Shown one piece after another: positions 37,822 to 48,583 of a stretch of DNA of 64,000 bases (position 1 is its first letter; each line of letters starts with the position of its first letter). The notes below the pieces were generated by a model. The model searched no databases. It worked only from the letters and a program-made list of their open reading frames with translations, and had not been told where the DNA came from. Where the stretch lies: NCBI GenBank assembly GCA_038993745.2, contig CP160630.1, forward strand, positions 744,001 through 808,000, read 5' to 3'. The DNA is from Aliivibrio fischeri (lineage in GTDB: Bacteria > Pseudomonadota > Gammaproteobacteria > Enterobacterales > Vibrionaceae). The translations under genes and the position numbers were made by a program.

Positions 37822-38274
37822 TCAATCCATCTTATTTACTTCTTCAAAAAAAACAGAAATAGGAAAATCCGTATTAATATTTTGAGTTAAAGTAAAAGCA
37901 AATGCCTTACAGAAGGAACCTTCAATGTGATAATAATATTCCACATCTCCTTCTGTATATAATAACTCTGAATCAGATAACGTAACGTTGATAAAATCTT
38001 CAAAAGAAAACTGAAAGAGCACTTTTATATGATAAAAGTATTCACTCTCAATAACTTTTGATTCAACAACGCTAAATTGGTCAGTTAAAAAACCTTCAAT
38101 AATATCTTGCGCAATATATTTATTAGTGTTTTTATCTGTAGGAATTAATCGAATAGAAGGTGAAATTGATAATTCTCCCTTATGTAACGCAATTAGTTCT
38201 TCATCTATTTCAAACTCTTGTATAGATGCTTTTACTATATCAGATTTAAAAGTAATAAAAATATTTTTTGACAT
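37822..38274 (-). CDS. Hypothetical protein in the effector/immunity region (opposite strand)
   Basis: A 150-residue acidic protein on the opposite strand, ending 1 nt after the neighbouring immunity candidate ends, so the two genes are tail to tail. No signal peptide, membrane segment or motif recognised. The sequence is A+T rich like its neighbours and looks like part of the same imported toxin/immunity cassette. It may be an orphan immunity gene; no function is assigned. Confidence 0.55.
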   Translation of the reverse strand: MSKNIFITFKSDIVKASIQEFEIDEELIALHKGELSISPSIRLIPTDKNTNKYIAQDIIEGFLTDQFSVVESKVIESEYFYHIKVLFQFSFEDFINVTLSDSELLYTEGDVEYYYHIEGSFCKAFAFTLTQNINTDFPISVFFEEVNKMD

Positions 38275-38375
38275 GTTTGTTTCGCCTTTAATTATTTCTT
38301 AATTATTTTATAATATCACTAAAAAACATAACTTCAATAAGTTGCAACAAATTTCCCGTTTATTAAGGAACAATA

Positions 38376-38867
38376 ATGACTAGAAAATACTACATACTTA
38401 CTAAGGAGCTCTTCAAAGACTTCCCATTCCAACAAACACCAAAACCAATTGTACCTGTCGAGCCAGATTTATTGTTAGAAATGACATTCTCTCCAAAACT
38501 TTTCATTATCAATGATATTGCTAATAAAGTAGAAAATCTAGTTCAACATGGGGTTGAATGGCTGGATGCGTGTGTAGATTGTTCGCCTAGCCAACCTACT
38601 GATGAACAAATTAAAGTATTCGAAAACTTTCGTATGCCTTATATTCATCAAACTTACCGTTTGACGAATGAAGAAAAACAATACGGCAAGTTAAATTGGT
38701 TAGATTTAAACTCAGTTGATTTAGATTTTTCTCGTTTAAATAATATTCCTCTTGAAGAGCGTTTAATCTTCAAGCTTGAAGAAGATTTTGGCTATGTGTT
38801 TATTCATGAAAGTGTTATTGAATTACTAAAAAAACACGTAAAAGACGTCTGGGTTCGTGACGTATAA
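38376..38867 (+). CDS. Hypothetical protein, possible orphan immunity protein
   Basis: A 163-residue cytosolic protein with AAGGAA about 6 nt before the ATG and its own strong terminator. It begins MTRKYYILTKELF and ends LLKKHVKDVWVRDV. There is one CVDC pair (about residues 65-68). No membrane segment or signal peptide. Its KYYILT start and size recall immunity proteins such as the Imm11/Imm43 groups but no family can be assigned by eye. Confidence 0.6.
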   Translation: MTRKYYILTKELFKDFPFQQTPKPIVPVEPDLLLEMTFSPKLFIINDIANKVENLVQHGVEWLDACVDCSPSQPTDEQIKVFENFRMPYIHQTYRLTNEEKQYGKLNWLDLNSVDLDFSRLNNIPLEERLIFKLEEDFGYVFIHESVIELLKKHVKDVWVRDV

Positions 38868-38903
38868 AAACGAGTAATAGACCAAGTCTTTTTGAACACT
38901 ATA

Positions 38904-38930
38904 AACACCAGCTCTCTTGCTGGTGTTTTT
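38904..38930 (+). terminator. Rho-independent terminator
   Basis: AACACCAGC (38904-38912) pairs with GCTGGTGTT (38919-38927) around TCTCTT, followed by T. It lies 37 nt after the hypothetical gene's stop. Confidence 0.9.
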
Positions 38931-39016
38931 CCATCGGCCCACATTAACTTCTTTCCCCTACCTCCGACGACAAACACAAAAAACCTATTACTTTAGTTAT
39001 TTTAACTATCATTTCA

Positions 39017-39505
39017 GTGAGATTAAAAATCACGAATCGAATAGAATCGGCGCACAATAAATTTTATAAAAATTCTATGGCTATTCAATTTACTTCAATC
39101 GTCGAGAGCGGACGATTCAAAGACAGAAAATTTGCTCGCTTGGTGCTAAATACAATCCTTTTAATCATTGTACTTATGGTGATGACTTTAGAAATCTTAG
39201 ATGATTATGATATCTTAGATATATTCAATGATATTCAAGATAATATCATTGCCTTTACAACATTGTGCTATATGAGTGCACTGTATTCCTATGGCTATCA
39301 ACTTCCATTATTTAAGCATCAGTGGCAAGTATTCTTAATTTTGTATTTAACGCTTGCTCAAGCAGTTTACGTATTAGGTTATCTTACGTATACACAATAT
39401 GACCAACACTCTATTATTTACTTACTTAGCTATGGTTTATTCTGGAGTTTTTTTTATGGTTATCTGATTTATACAATAAATAATCTTAAAAATGACATTA
39501 AATAA
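39017..39505 (+). CDS. Small inner-membrane protein of unknown function
   Basis: A 162-residue protein with about four hydrophobic segments (LVLNTILLIIVLMVMTLEIL; NIIAFTTLCYMSALYSYGY; VFLILYLTLAQAVYVLGYL; IIYLLSYGLFWSFFYGYLIY). The start is uncertain: a GTG at 39017 gives 162 residues, an ATG at 39077 gives 142, and neither has a clear ribosome site. It lies between the toxin/immunity cassette and the giant lipoprotein, ending at a bidirectional terminator. No known family. An immunity role against a membrane-acting toxin is possible but unsupported. Confidence 0.55.
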   Translation: MRLKITNRIESAHNKFYKNSMAIQFTSIVESGRFKDRKFARLVLNTILLIIVLMVMTLEILDDYDILDIFNDIQDNIIAFTTLCYMSALYSYGYQLPLFKHQWQVFLILYLTLAQAVYVLGYLTYTQYDQHSIIYLLSYGLFWSFFYGYLIYTINNLKNDIK

Positions 39506-39536
39506 TCATCATTATTAATGACGATTTCTCATGTAT

Positions 39537-39578
39537 AAAAAAAACGCCAGTGAAGTATTTATTCATTGGCGTTTTTTA
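39537..39578. terminator. Bidirectional terminator between the membrane protein and the giant lipoprotein
   Basis: AAAACGCCAGTGAA and TTCATTGGCGTTTT pair over 14 positions with one G-T, flanked by A and T runs. It serves both convergent genes. Confidence 0.9.
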
Positions 39579-39595
39579 TTACGTCTAACTAATTA

Positions 39596-42500
39596 CTATG
39601 CAGCCTTTCTTGTTAACCAATCATCACGATACACATAAGCAACACTATCATTTAAAGGCACGGTTCTACTTACTGTTGCTGCATTTACACCAGAAGCATT
39701 TGTACCGTCAACTGTAATAGTTATATCAGCATTTCTCCAACCTGAAATATCTTTTGCCCTACTCATCCAAGAACCATCAGACTGTATTTGGACAGTTTGG
39801 CTGAAATTTTTAAATAATTGATCAGACTCTACATATATATCAATACTGTCACCTTCAGCAAACCCCATACTTGTCCCTGTAATTATGAAATTATTTGAAT
39901 GGTCTGTTCCTATAACATCATCTCCAGCTATCAAATCTAATATAATCTCAGGAGTTACAGCAACTTGCTCACTATGCACATTACCTTGATTACCAATCGC
40001 ATTTTCATAACCAGCAGAAACGATTAATTCTTTATAACTTTCAACACCAACATTTAAAGAAGAGATAGTACCTATCCACTCCGTAGCTGGTGCTGTTACA
40101 GAACTAAAATCAATTGGTTGCCCTAAAGACGCTACAACATTAGATACATTTTCACTAAATCTAATCGTAACTTGAACACTACTATTATTTAAGGGTGTTG
40201 TTGGTGTTATTACAACACTTGAAACTGTAGGTTTTGCTTTATTCAACGTTACAGTACCAGAGACAGATGCCGCCGCAATGCTATGTTGATTAGTTCCGGT
40301 TACTTCCACGGTAATTGTACCATCAAGCCAAGAGCTCATATCTAATGCTGACGTAGTCCAGTTTCCACTACCATCAATAGTTACAGATTCTGAAGGAATA
40401 GCGGTGCTATCTGCAGAATTACTAAAAGATAGTGTTAAATTATCACCTGAACTAAAACGAGTCGAACTACCCGTTATAACCACATTCGCAGCTTCACTTT
40501 CATTAATAAGTCCATCCGAGATTGTATTAATTGCAATTGAAGGTGTTAAATATAAAATCCCACTAGTATCAGCATCCCCCACATTACCATTAGTATCCAC
40601 ATAGCCCGTAACAGTTAATGAAAGCTGAGCATTTAGAGTAGCAGGGACGTCAACTGTACCAATCCATTTTGCCGTACTTACGCCTTCTGTCCACGTAACA
40701 GCATTAGCACCTAAATGAGCCGAAGCATTTGTTACGTTCGTAGAAAAATCAACAGTGACTTTCACTGTATCTCCATTATTTGCATGAACTGGATCGAACA
40801 CAACGTCTGAGACTGAAGGTAACAACCCAAGCACATTAACCTCTTTAGATGCTCCAATACCTGGCATAGTAATCGTACTTGTATAACTGCCATCAGCTAC
40901 AGAAATAATGACAGATTTATTTTGACCTTTTGGTGCGGTATATACAGCAGTCCAAACTTTTGCTGGTCCTGCAGCCCAACCGCTGAAGTCTAGAGCTCCT
41001 GTAGCCCCTGAGTCACTCGCCACTACCGTTACATCATCTTTAGTAAAACCAATTACATCTTCTGTAAAAGTAAATGTAATGGTTGATTGTGCCTCTGAAC
41101 CTAAATCATTTGCACTACTTGTAATACTGAGTGACGGTGTTGTCGCTGCCGTAACCTTCATAGCACCTGTATTACTTGTCTCTTGACTAATATAATCTTC
41201 CGCAATCACTGTCGCCGTGTAGTCACCAGCAGGAACCAAATAATGGAAAATAAATGGTTCTGTAGGATCGGTCGGTTTTGTTACCGATTGCGGTGTATAT
41301 GTTTGCGAACCAGTTTTCAATGTTGATGTAACACGGTTTTCATTTAAATTCGCATCACTCACCATTGATTTAACATTGTACTGGTAATAACCACTGCTAG
41401 GTACAAATGTCATTTGCTCGCCTTGTACTGCACCAACCATTGGAGCTACAAAATCTACATAGCTATTAGCACCTGCATCACCGAAAGTCATACCTTTGTA
41501 AATGAAAGTAGTAATGTCACGTCCAATATTATCAGTTGCTGTTAAAATTAATGTGTATTGACCTTGCTGACCGTCATTAAATGTAAATTGACCGCTCGCA
41601 GTATCACCAATAAATGAGCCAGTTACAGGAATCTCCCCTTTGTTATTTACTAGTTTTAACGTGTAATTCGACATCGTAATTGAATTGGCCGATGTAGCTT
41701 TAATCGTTAAATCTTGTAATCGTTCTTTCAGAGCAATTTTATTACCCTGCAATTCTGAATTACCGATAAAATCCAATGTCAATTCAGGCTTACTCAAATC
41801 GAGGGTGATTTGCTTAGTACTCTTTAAACCAACATTATCTGTAGCTGAAATTATAGCATTTAAGGAATCAAGTCCTTCAATTTGACTCTCATCTAAATCG
41901 ATAAAGGTAAAATCAGACGTTTTCTCTTCTTTAAAGTTAATATCTTTAATTTCATAGATAACTTCTCTTAATCCACTACCTGAAATATTATCGTATAGAT
42001 CAAAAGTAGCACGGATCTTATCAGCTATTGGCGATTGACTTAATTGATATGTATCTTCAATTGTTGGAGCTTCATTATCAAGAAGCACAGTCAGAGAATC
42101 CTTAGCAGTTTTACCCCATACATCTTTTGCAAGTAACTTGATAACCACATTATCTTTTGCATAATCATCTGGAAGTAGACCTTTAAATGTAGAACATGTA
42201 GCTGTGGCATCATCTGCACATACTATAAAATCAGAAAAATGCTTATCAGGGTCATTACTAAATGTATAGTCAGTATCAGCTAATGAAACGACCACATCTT
42301 CCAATCTTGACTCGTCAAATAACTTAACTTTAAAAGCAAATTCTATCGACTTTCCATCAATATACTGGTTATCAACTAAACTCGTCACATCTGCTTCAAA
42401 GTCTCCTGTTGGAATAATCAACTGTAATATACTCTTATCAATTGGCGTTATCTGAATAGCATTGCCCGCTTTATCTTTGACACCATTTGCCTTAACAAAG

Positions 42501-45500
42501 TGCGTTGTTTCAATACCATTGATAAATTGATTATAATTTTCCTTATAGGTACAACGAACAAGAGAATCATCACTTGTTGATCTCTCACAGCCTAAGGGAC
42601 TAAATGTATTACCATTTTTTTCTAACGTCGGTTGTTTTGTTAAGTCAATGTTTGAGTCTACGTCAATATAGTCAATATTAAGCTGTAGTTTTTTAATGTT
42701 AGATGAATCAACAGTAACATCTGCTGCTTTTAATCGATAACCACTAGCTTGATCTTTAATATATGGGGCAACAACATCAGCCATTTTAAAGCTAAACTTC
42801 TGTACTTTCTCTGCATTATTAGCACCAATTGTTCGAGTAATAAGCACTGGGTTGTCTAAAAAGTTTTTATCTACCGTAATATTACAAATCGGCGTTGTTG
42901 GTTCATTATATTTCGCGTAATACAAAGTATCGATTGGTGGTGTATCATTGGTATAATTCTCACGAACCCAACACTCTAATGACTTTAATCCACCATCATT
43001 TACTTTCTTAAACTGAACATTCACATCTTTATTTGATATATGCGATGTAAAATCAATTGGGTAAGTAATAGCTAACTCAACCCCTTCAGTTTGAACCATT
43101 AAAGAGCGAGAAATGTTAGCTTTAAGCAACTCGTTTTCATTATTTGCTTTTGTATTATTTGTTGCAGAGATAGATATAGCATAAGTACCATCAACATTAG
43201 GTTTAATTAATGATTCCCATACCGTTGTATCACCGACTTCTGATTGTTTTGTAAAATTTAGTGTAGTACTTCCCGTTGTACCTTGTAATTGATAGCTGCT
43301 AACAATTGATGCAATACCACTTTTATCTTCAAGCGTTAAAATCAGTTTTACGTCCTTTTTCAACGTAGCAATATCGCTAGGAACCGTTGTGTCATCATCA
43401 GCATAAACCATGGCTAAACTTGCAACAGGTGCAGTTTCATTTACTTTTACATTAAAAATTTCCGAATTTGTATTTCCTCTAATATCTTGAGCTTCCACTT
43501 TAAGATTTGCATCAGTAGGAGAATCCAATAGGATATCATTAGGATGATCAGGTTTAGGTTTACTACCAGGGTCACCTACAGGTGGCGTTGAACCAGTATA
43601 AACCCAAAACTTTACGGTATCTCGGTTAACACCTGTAGACGAAGTGTCGCCGATTAGACTTAAATCTAGTGCATTTAAATTAAATACAAAATTAGATCGA
43701 TAATATTCAGAAGGTGAGTAGTTAGTTAATGATAGCGTTGGCCCTTCAATATCGAATTGCATACCAATTTTATTTGTAAAACGCGTAAACCCAAATTGAT
43801 CTTGAGCCTTCACTACAAGATCGACTAAATTAGAATTTGGCGCTAATACGATACGATCTGTATCAACATTTCGTAATACGATAGAAAATGGATTCTCTGG
43901 CGTAACTACAGCAGTATTTTCTTGAATAGCAATACGACTACCATCTGTTTTTTCCTGATATACAGAGACACTTTCAATGTCGGAATCATCAGTAATTTGC
44001 GCAATATTGATATTAAAATTACGTCCCATAACATGGCTGCCATTCGACACTTTATCTGTTAACGATGGATTTGCTAAAAGAATACTAGGCCCTTCTTTAT
44101 CTACTTTAAAAGTATGTGTACCCTCTCCTGTATTACTTGGATATGCATCATTTATAGCGGTAATTTTAAATTGATTATTAACTCCATGCGTAAAATGCTC
44201 AGCAACTAACTGAATTTGATAATTTGGTGCAACACCAGTTAGATAAGCAGGATAATCCGAACATACTTCACCATCTGCAACGGAACATTTAACAACATCA
44301 ATCCAACTCGCACCCGGTCTATTTAATTTTACTTGAATATCCTTTGGTGCACTTAACGATCCCCATTCAATAATACTATTAGGGTTCCATTCTTCGTTAC
44401 CACCGATAAACTTATCTTCTGCTCCTGTGGTTACTTCTGGCTTTGAAGAATCAATATTAAGTACGTATTTAGGTGCTGTAATATCTTGAGCTTTTACCTT
44501 ATTACCAAGTTCATCTTCGCCTTCTAGTGCAAATGACCACTCACCATCATCAAGATCCACTGTTTTTTCAGAAGCATCAGAACATACAGAACTTTTACAT
44601 AATGAAACAACAATTTGATTTGTCGAATTAACATAAAAATCATCTTTAGTTAGTGTTTGTTTTACTAACCCTTTAGATAAAACGATTTGTCTAACGTCAG
44701 GTTTATCACCGACAACATCTGTCACTGTAAAGTTTAAATTCTGTTTGCTGTTTAAATTTAAATATGTATTTTGATCATAATCAGGTAAAGCCGAAAACGG
44801 AGGTTCATACACAAATGTCGGAGCGCTGTTATCAATGATATACATAGTTGAATAAGGGGCACTTGAGTATCCATAGTCGTTACCATGAGAGTCTGCTGCC
44901 TTAACATCCATATTAAACGAAGCAATACCTGAATAAGTTGGATTTAATGTATTAAAATCAAAATTATATCTTTGAGTAAACTGATTATTTCTACTGTCTT
45001 CTTTATAAATAATGCCAGAAATGCTACTTACAGCTCCACTTTGGTTTACCCAAGACGCATCAAAAACAGGAAGTCGAGTGGTGTCATTGATCCCTGATGG
45101 ATCTTCCAACAGTAATTCAGAGCCCACGATTCCAGCAACGTACCATTGATTATTTTTTTGAATTTGACGACCACTAGTAGGTGTTAATGTCACAGAAGGA
45201 GGTTGCGTATCAATAGAAGAACCAGAGTCACTAAACAAGGCACTGCCATCTAAATATGGATTAGCCGTTGCATAATTATCTGCATAAGCAAGCGCAATTG
45301 AATCCGATATAGAAAGATCATCAGTTAAATATTTAAAATAGATATTTGCTAAATCAGAACGGTAGGTATTTTCACTAAAATTATAGCCACCTAAACTGAT
45401 CCCGCCATTTTTACCGGTACCATTTGGTTTCCCGTCAAATGAAAAATCATCATAAAAAGACTTAGCGAATGATACACTATCATCAATGGCACTCTTATCT

Positions 45501-48337
45501 GAAAGAATAACTAAAGACTCCAACAGGTATCTATGTTGATATGGCAAACTTGGATTCGATGGTGTATGAGCTTCTATCTCTTCATTTGTAGCATACGCTG
45601 TTAAAATTGGGTTAAATCCAAAGAAACTGTCTCCTTCAGTTAGCATCTTATTTACTTTAGCTAGAATTTCTTTAGCCTTTTCTTTGCTCTTATTTGGTTC
45701 TTTTTCCCATAAATAGTCAAAAAAACCACTCTGATACACTGCTAATTCTGTTATGTATACATTTTGTCCTTCATTAACCAACACATGAGCCGAAAAACCT
45801 GAATCAGAATCCAAATAAGCAACTTGTTGCTCTTTTCGAGACCATTTGTTGTGTATGGTTGAATCTAGTTTACTAGAAAGTGAAACTTTTATAACTTCGC
45901 CAATGTACTCAGAATTAATAGAACAACCAGCAACATCCAAAGCCATAATATTAGGATCACTAATTAATGATTTTTGTTCAGTTGTACATGTTGCAATTAG
46001 CTGTGTTGACCCATTATCCGCATAAACTTCAAAACTCGCAGTTGCATTAATAAATGGGGTAACAACTTTTATTTCAGGTAAGTTGAATGTCGTTCTAAAT
46101 GACATCGTTTGTTTCGCCGAAACGTTTCCAGAGCCATCGGTAGTTGTTAGCGTTATTTCTTGTACATGATTTTCTCCGACAGAACGGAAACCATTACCAA
46201 AGATCTCCTTTGTATACGGAATATAATATATAACTTCTTTCGCATAACCATTTTCGTCGAAGTTAATTGTCTCATGAGGAATCGTATTAGAATCAGCACT
46301 TGTGACAGCATTACTCTCAGAAGGAGAACTTTGCCCGTCTTCCGTTGCTTTGTAATCAACACGCAAAATTAACTTTTCAGCGGAAGTGCCTAAATTTTCA
46401 CCAGAAACAGCCCCTTCAATAGGATCAGAAACTTTAACTTTTATGTACGGGATTTTATTTATATTTAAAATTGCTGGATCAAAATTTTCATAATCAACCG
46501 TAGAATGGCTAATTAATAAACCATCCTTTGCATATCGATATGGGATATTTAAGAATTTATTAGCAAGATCAATAGTAGAAAATGAACTGGAACTATAGGA
46601 TTCAATGAGCTCTTGTCGAACATTGTTTACCACTTGAATAAAACTCATCGGTGTATCGGGATATGATATAGCTTGGTTAGGTTTAGTTGTATCAGAAAGA
46701 ACATTATGAATAGTTTCACTTCTGTTCCCATTTTCATCAGTAACAATTAAAGAAAACTTAGATAAGGCGTTTGAGAAAAGTTCTTTTCCAAAACTTTCTT
46801 GGAACGTACATTCATAACCATGCTCAGCAGGGCGCTCATGACAAGTGACAGGTTGAGGTTCACCATTATTAAAACTAACAGTGAATTCACTCATTTTTGA
46901 AGAATCCTCTTTCACAAACCCTTCAAGTAAATAATCATGTCCTAAACTTGGGTTAAAAGTGGTGGCAGATTCAATTTCAATCACTGGAGCGAAGTTATCC
47001 CATTTAAAAGGAATTTCGTAAGGTGTTGTATTTTCATTTCCAACAATATCTTCAGCGTACACAACCAGTTTTGCATCTGTGATAGTCTCACTAATTGCAT
47101 CTAGTTTAATAGTATCGATCAAGATAGATGCTTTATTTTCACGTGCACCTTCAATAAAAGTATCGGTGTTAATGTTGCAGTAACCATCGCCGAAACCAAC
47201 TTCAGGACATGCGAATTCAGTTGACCAACCAAGATCATCTTGATACTGCAGAGAAACTCTTAATGATTTAGTACCTACATTATCTTTCACTAAAAGATCT
47301 AATGAGTCTAATCGAACTAAAACATCCTTATCACTTCGTTCAACCGTTGGTTCAGTATCATCAATAGGGACTTCAGTTCTCGGAGGGAAAACTGTCATGG
47401 TCTCAGGTGTTGTACCTAGCTTATTTACCTTACTTGCAAACGGTTTATAATCATTAGGATTCGTACCAGAAACATTAAGCCTATTATTGTTAACTGTAAT
47501 CAATATATATTGCGAAAGAATATTAGTATATGTCTCGACTGATACAGACTCTTTACCAAAAGAAATCTTTTTGTCTAATCCACTAATATTATCCGTTTCA
47601 TAACCATCCAATTGACCATCAGCACTAATATCTCGGTACATGATGTCACTTAGTGTAAATGAAGTATAAATACTACTGCTATCAGACGCTGGATATTTTT
47701 TAATTAAATCACTTGAAAAAACTGAATATGCGGTAAGGTATGCTCCATATTGATGCCCAGCGGTAACGTAAGCACTTTGCCCTCCTTTAACAATATCAAT
47801 TGGTTCAACAGTAATGACATCAAAACCATACATGCTGCTAATAGTTGAATTGGCACTATCAATTGCACCTTCAGCGTTCATTCCTAATTTGTGAATTTTA
47901 TAATCAGCAAGCCCTTTAGATATTAAAGATAACGGAGTCAACATTATTCGATTCGCTTTATTTTCATAAAAATACGCTGTCGATTCAAACTTAAGTGTCT
48001 TACCATCACCTTCATAAACAACTTCTCCTGTGGCAGGATCAGTATAGGCACCACCAAAAGCTTGAAGAAGTACAGGCATAGAACCACTATTCACCTCCAT
48101 GGAGTAATCTCCTTTAGATGAGGTTCGTGTTTCTCCTAACTTTTTACCAATAGCTCCATTAGCATATTCCCATAGTACAACTCGCGCACCAGCAATTGGA
48201 GCATCAAATAAAATCCCTGATACTGATGTCGTTTCTCGTTTAGGTGGAGAAGTATCTTTACTTTCACCACCACATGATGAAATTAATAGAATTAAGCCTA
48301 GCCCAGCACACAGTTTTAAAAATGAAAATATACGCAT
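39596..48337 (-). CDS. tasL: Giant Ig-repeat lipoprotein in the T6SS cluster (TasL-like)
   Basis: A surface lipoprotein of 2913 residues, the largest gene in the window. From the ATG at 48337 the signal is FLKLCAGLGLILLISS-C-GGE with a lipobox; the frame is open 28 codons further but that would bury the signal. After a prealbumin-like domain (SGILFDAPIAGARVVLW) come many beta-rich Ig-like/cadherin-like units with DNxAPxI/DxTxP junctions and paired Cys. The last 450 residues hold two copies of a roughly 200-residue two-domain module (for example GNWTTSALDMSSW and GSWMSRAKDISGW). V. fischeri TasL, from memory, is a large T6SS2-encoded lipoprotein needed for contact with specific target cells; size, lipobox and location fit. 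A non-T6SS adhesin is the alternative. Confidence 0.8.
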   Translation of the reverse strand: MRIFSFLKLCAGLGLILLISSCGGESKDTSPPKRETTSVSGILFDAPIAGARVVLWEYANGAIGKKLGETRTSSKGDYSMEVNSGSMPVLLQAFGGAYTDPATGEVVYEGDGKTLKFESTAYFYENKANRIMLTPLSLISKGLADYKIHKLGMNAEGAIDSANSTISSMYGFDVITVEPIDIVKGGQSAYVTAGHQYGAYLTAYSVFSSDLIKKYPASDSSSIYTSFTLSDIMYRDISADGQLDGYETDNISGLDKKISFGKESVSVETYTNILSQYILITVNNNRLNVSGTNPNDYKPFASKVNKLGTTPETMTVFPPRTEVPIDDTEPTVERSDKDVLVRLDSLDLLVKDNVGTKSLRVSLQYQDDLGWSTEFACPEVGFGDGYCNINTDTFIEGARENKASILIDTIKLDAISETITDAKLVVYAEDIVGNENTTPYEIPFKWDNFAPVIEIESATTFNPSLGHDYLLEGFVKEDSSKMSEFTVSFNNGEPQPVTCHERPAEHGYECTFQESFGKELFSNALSKFSLIVTDENGNRSETIHNVLSDTTKPNQAISYPDTPMSFIQVVNNVRQELIESYSSSSFSTIDLANKFLNIPYRYAKDGLLISHSTVDYENFDPAILNINKIPYIKVKVSDPIEGAVSGENLGTSAEKLILRVDYKATEDGQSSPSESNAVTSADSNTIPHETINFDENGYAKEVIYYIPYTKEIFGNGFRSVGENHVQEITLTTTDGSGNVSAKQTMSFRTTFNLPEIKVVTPFINATASFEVYADNGSTQLIATCTTEQKSLISDPNIMALDVAGCSINSEYIGEVIKVSLSSKLDSTIHNKWSRKEQQVAYLDSDSGFSAHVLVNEGQNVYITELAVYQSGFFDYLWEKEPNKSKEKAKEILAKVNKMLTEGDSFFGFNPILTAYATNEEIEAHTPSNPSLPYQHRYLLESLVILSDKSAIDDSVSFAKSFYDDFSFDGKPNGTGKNGGISLGGYNFSENTYRSDLANIYFKYLTDDLSISDSIALAYADNYATANPYLDGSALFSDSGSSIDTQPPSVTLTPTSGRQIQKNNQWYVAGIVGSELLLEDPSGINDTTRLPVFDASWVNQSGAVSSISGIIYKEDSRNNQFTQRYNFDFNTLNPTYSGIASFNMDVKAADSHGNDYGYSSAPYSTMYIIDNSAPTFVYEPPFSALPDYDQNTYLNLNSKQNLNFTVTDVVGDKPDVRQIVLSKGLVKQTLTKDDFYVNSTNQIVVSLCKSSVCSDASEKTVDLDDGEWSFALEGEDELGNKVKAQDITAPKYVLNIDSSKPEVTTGAEDKFIGGNEEWNPNSIIEWGSLSAPKDIQVKLNRPGASWIDVVKCSVADGEVCSDYPAYLTGVAPNYQIQLVAEHFTHGVNNQFKITAINDAYPSNTGEGTHTFKVDKEGPSILLANPSLTDKVSNGSHVMGRNFNINIAQITDDSDIESVSVYQEKTDGSRIAIQENTAVVTPENPFSIVLRNVDTDRIVLAPNSNLVDLVVKAQDQFGFTRFTNKIGMQFDIEGPTLSLTNYSPSEYYRSNFVFNLNALDLSLIGDTSSTGVNRDTVKFWVYTGSTPPVGDPGSKPKPDHPNDILLDSPTDANLKVEAQDIRGNTNSEIFNVKVNETAPVASLAMVYADDDTTVPSDIATLKKDVKLILTLEDKSGIASIVSSYQLQGTTGSTTLNFTKQSEVGDTTVWESLIKPNVDGTYAISISATNNTKANNENELLKANISRSLMVQTEGVELAITYPIDFTSHISNKDVNVQFKKVNDGGLKSLECWVRENYTNDTPPIDTLYYAKYNEPTTPICNITVDKNFLDNPVLITRTIGANNAEKVQKFSFKMADVVAPYIKDQASGYRLKAADVTVDSSNIKKLQLNIDYIDVDSNIDLTKQPTLEKNGNTFSPLGCERSTSDDSLVRCTYKENYNQFINGIETTHFVKANGVKDKAGNAIQITPIDKSILQLIIPTGDFEADVTSLVDNQYIDGKSIEFAFKVKLFDESRLEDVVVSLADTDYTFSNDPDKHFSDFIVCADDATATCSTFKGLLPDDYAKDNVVIKLLAKDVWGKTAKDSLTVLLDNEAPTIEDTYQLSQSPIADKIRATFDLYDNISGSGLREVIYEIKDINFKEEKTSDFTFIDLDESQIEGLDSLNAIISATDNVGLKSTKQITLDLSKPELTLDFIGNSELQGNKIALKERLQDLTIKATSANSITMSNYTLKLVNNKGEIPVTGSFIGDTASGQFTFNDGQQGQYTLILTATDNIGRDITTFIYKGMTFGDAGANSYVDFVAPMVGAVQGEQMTFVPSSGYYQYNVKSMVSDANLNENRVTSTLKTGSQTYTPQSVTKPTDPTEPFIFHYLVPAGDYTATVIAEDYISQETSNTGAMKVTAATTPSLSITSSANDLGSEAQSTITFTFTEDVIGFTKDDVTVVASDSGATGALDFSGWAAGPAKVWTAVYTAPKGQNKSVIISVADGSYTSTITMPGIGASKEVNVLGLLPSVSDVVFDPVHANNGDTVKVTVDFSTNVTNASAHLGANAVTWTEGVSTAKWIGTVDVPATLNAQLSLTVTGYVDTNGNVGDADTSGILYLTPSIAINTISDGLINESEAANVVITGSSTRFSSGDNLTLSFSNSADSTAIPSESVTIDGSGNWTTSALDMSSWLDGTITVEVTGTNQHSIAAASVSGTVTLNKAKPTVSSVVITPTTPLNNSSVQVTIRFSENVSNVVASLGQPIDFSSVTAPATEWIGTISSLNVGVESYKELIVSAGYENAIGNQGNVHSEQVAVTPEIILDLIAGDDVIGTDHSNNFIITGTSMGFAEGDSIDIYVESDQLFKNFSQTVQIQSDGSWMSRAKDISGWRNADITITVDGTNASGVNAATVSRTVPLNDSVAYVYRDDWLTRKAA

Positions 48338-48583
48338 AAATATATAAAAGCGAGTTGTAGTTATAAGACTGCATGCATTATATTTATTAGTAAATAAATG
48401 ACAACGTGACACATAAACCATACAAATAGTAAAAATAACTATAAAGATAGTTATTTTTACTATTGCACGTTCATTAATTAAACCTTAATAACAAAAACGA
48501 CCGTCATATTATCCAATACACACCCACTTCATAATTAAAATAAATAGTGTAGAATGCCTTCATTTTCCAGTTAAGATCAAAAG

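Noticed and set aside
38275..38375. IS element or integrase as a cause of the A+T-rich cassette
   Set aside because: No transposase or integrase frame, inverted repeats or target duplication could be seen.
40404..46372. Several small reading frames opposite the giant lipoprotein gene
   Set aside because: All are antisense shadows of an intact long coding frame, without ribosome sites or family features.
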